From: Maniola hyperantus
Lineage: Eukaryota; Arthropoda; Insecta; Lepidoptera; Nymphalidae
DNA length: 64,000 nt
NCBI RefSeq assembly: GCF_902806685.2
Contig: NC_048541.1
Span: 6,197,465 to 6,261,464 of the forward strand
Reading direction: 5' to 3'
Below are positions 63,585-64,000 of the stretch, piece by piece. A model generated the notes under the pieces. That model was not told the origin of the DNA. It worked only from the letters and a program-made list of their open reading frames with translations, and ran no database searches. How positions within the stretch are numbered: the stretch's first letter is position 1; the number at the start of each line of letters is the position of its first letter. Made by a program: the position numbers and the translations under genes.

Positions 63585-63840
63585 TTATAATTATGCGAAA
63601 GTGCGGCCGTCTGTCTGCTTTCTGCTTGCTTTTCACGGCCCACTGTTTAACTGTTTTTGATAAAAGTTGGTACAGATATAGCTTGCATCCCAGAGAAGAG
63701 CATCCACATACTCTACTTTTTGTCGCAGTATCCTGTATCCTACGTATCTTGCTACTACTTGTCCCGAAAAACCAGAGTTCCCACAGATTTTTTAAAAAAC
63801 TAAACCTACGCGCATCAAGTCACGGACATTATCCAGCTTA
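63585..63840 (-). repeat. LINE/SINE-like retroposon tail
   Basis: 'aattatgcgaaagtgcgg', 'cacggcccactgttta', 'ttggtacagatatagcttgc', 'agagttcccacagatttttt' and 'cgcgcatcaagtcacgg' mark a diverged minus-orientation copy. Confidence 0.7.
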
Positions 63841-64000
63841 CAACAAGCAAGTATTAAGGCAGTGCCAGCATCGCGACAGGCTTCCATCGAGGGGATTGGT
63901 CATAATAATATTCCGATTGAGTGAAGTTGATTCTTCAGAGTTAGGCATCAGTTGGAGTTCGCCGCACATTTTGCAGGTTTCGTCGACAACGAACCAACTA

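Overview
The window looks like nuclear DNA from a moth or butterfly (Lepidoptera). The genes are intron-rich and AT-biased, have standard GT-AG introns, and encode insect-type proteins. The intergenic DNA and introns carry many short repeats of kinds I know from lepidopteran genomes: tRNA-headed SINEs, LINE-like tails with an 'actttcgcatttataatatta' type end, repeats edged by 'gggttccgta', and hairpin MITEs. The species assignment is inference; no database search was possible.

Five host genes can be assembled from exons with consistent splice phases. (1) 279-3942, minus: mitochondrial ornithine carrier of the SLC25A15/ORC1 type; its last exon lies beyond the left edge. (2) 5788-7961, plus: the histone H4K20 methyltransferase Suv4-20, coding in two exons, divergent from gene 1. 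(3) 14325-16210, minus: Roc1a/RBX1, the RING subunit of cullin ubiquitin ligases, complete in five exons. (4) 22401-31355 and (5) 34781-46044, both minus: two tandem otopetrin-family proton channel genes of 10 and 12 coding exons (619 and 636 aa predicted). Their exon order and splice phases correspond through the N-terminal part, and the later paralogue has extra introns, so they look like an old tandem duplication.

The rest is mostly mobile DNA. 16809-19358 is a 2.55-kb P-superfamily element: it has an 8-bp target duplication, short inverted ends and a surviving first exon that reads as the start of a THAP domain. It sits inside a MITE whose uninterrupted relative is at 4301-4686. 21031-22169 is an element with ~50-bp inverted ends and a core of 2.7 copies of a 233-bp GC-rich unit built almost entirely of perfect hairpins; I could not assign it to a known family. 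57840-62688 is a Ty3/gypsy-like LTR element with apparently identical 255-bp LTRs but a decayed, partly deleted interior.

The stretch 46045-57839 contains no gene I can recognise; it holds repeats, a moderately GC-rich block (53440-54180) and AT-rich unique sequence. The right edge (62693-64000) holds a hairpin MITE and a retroposon tail.
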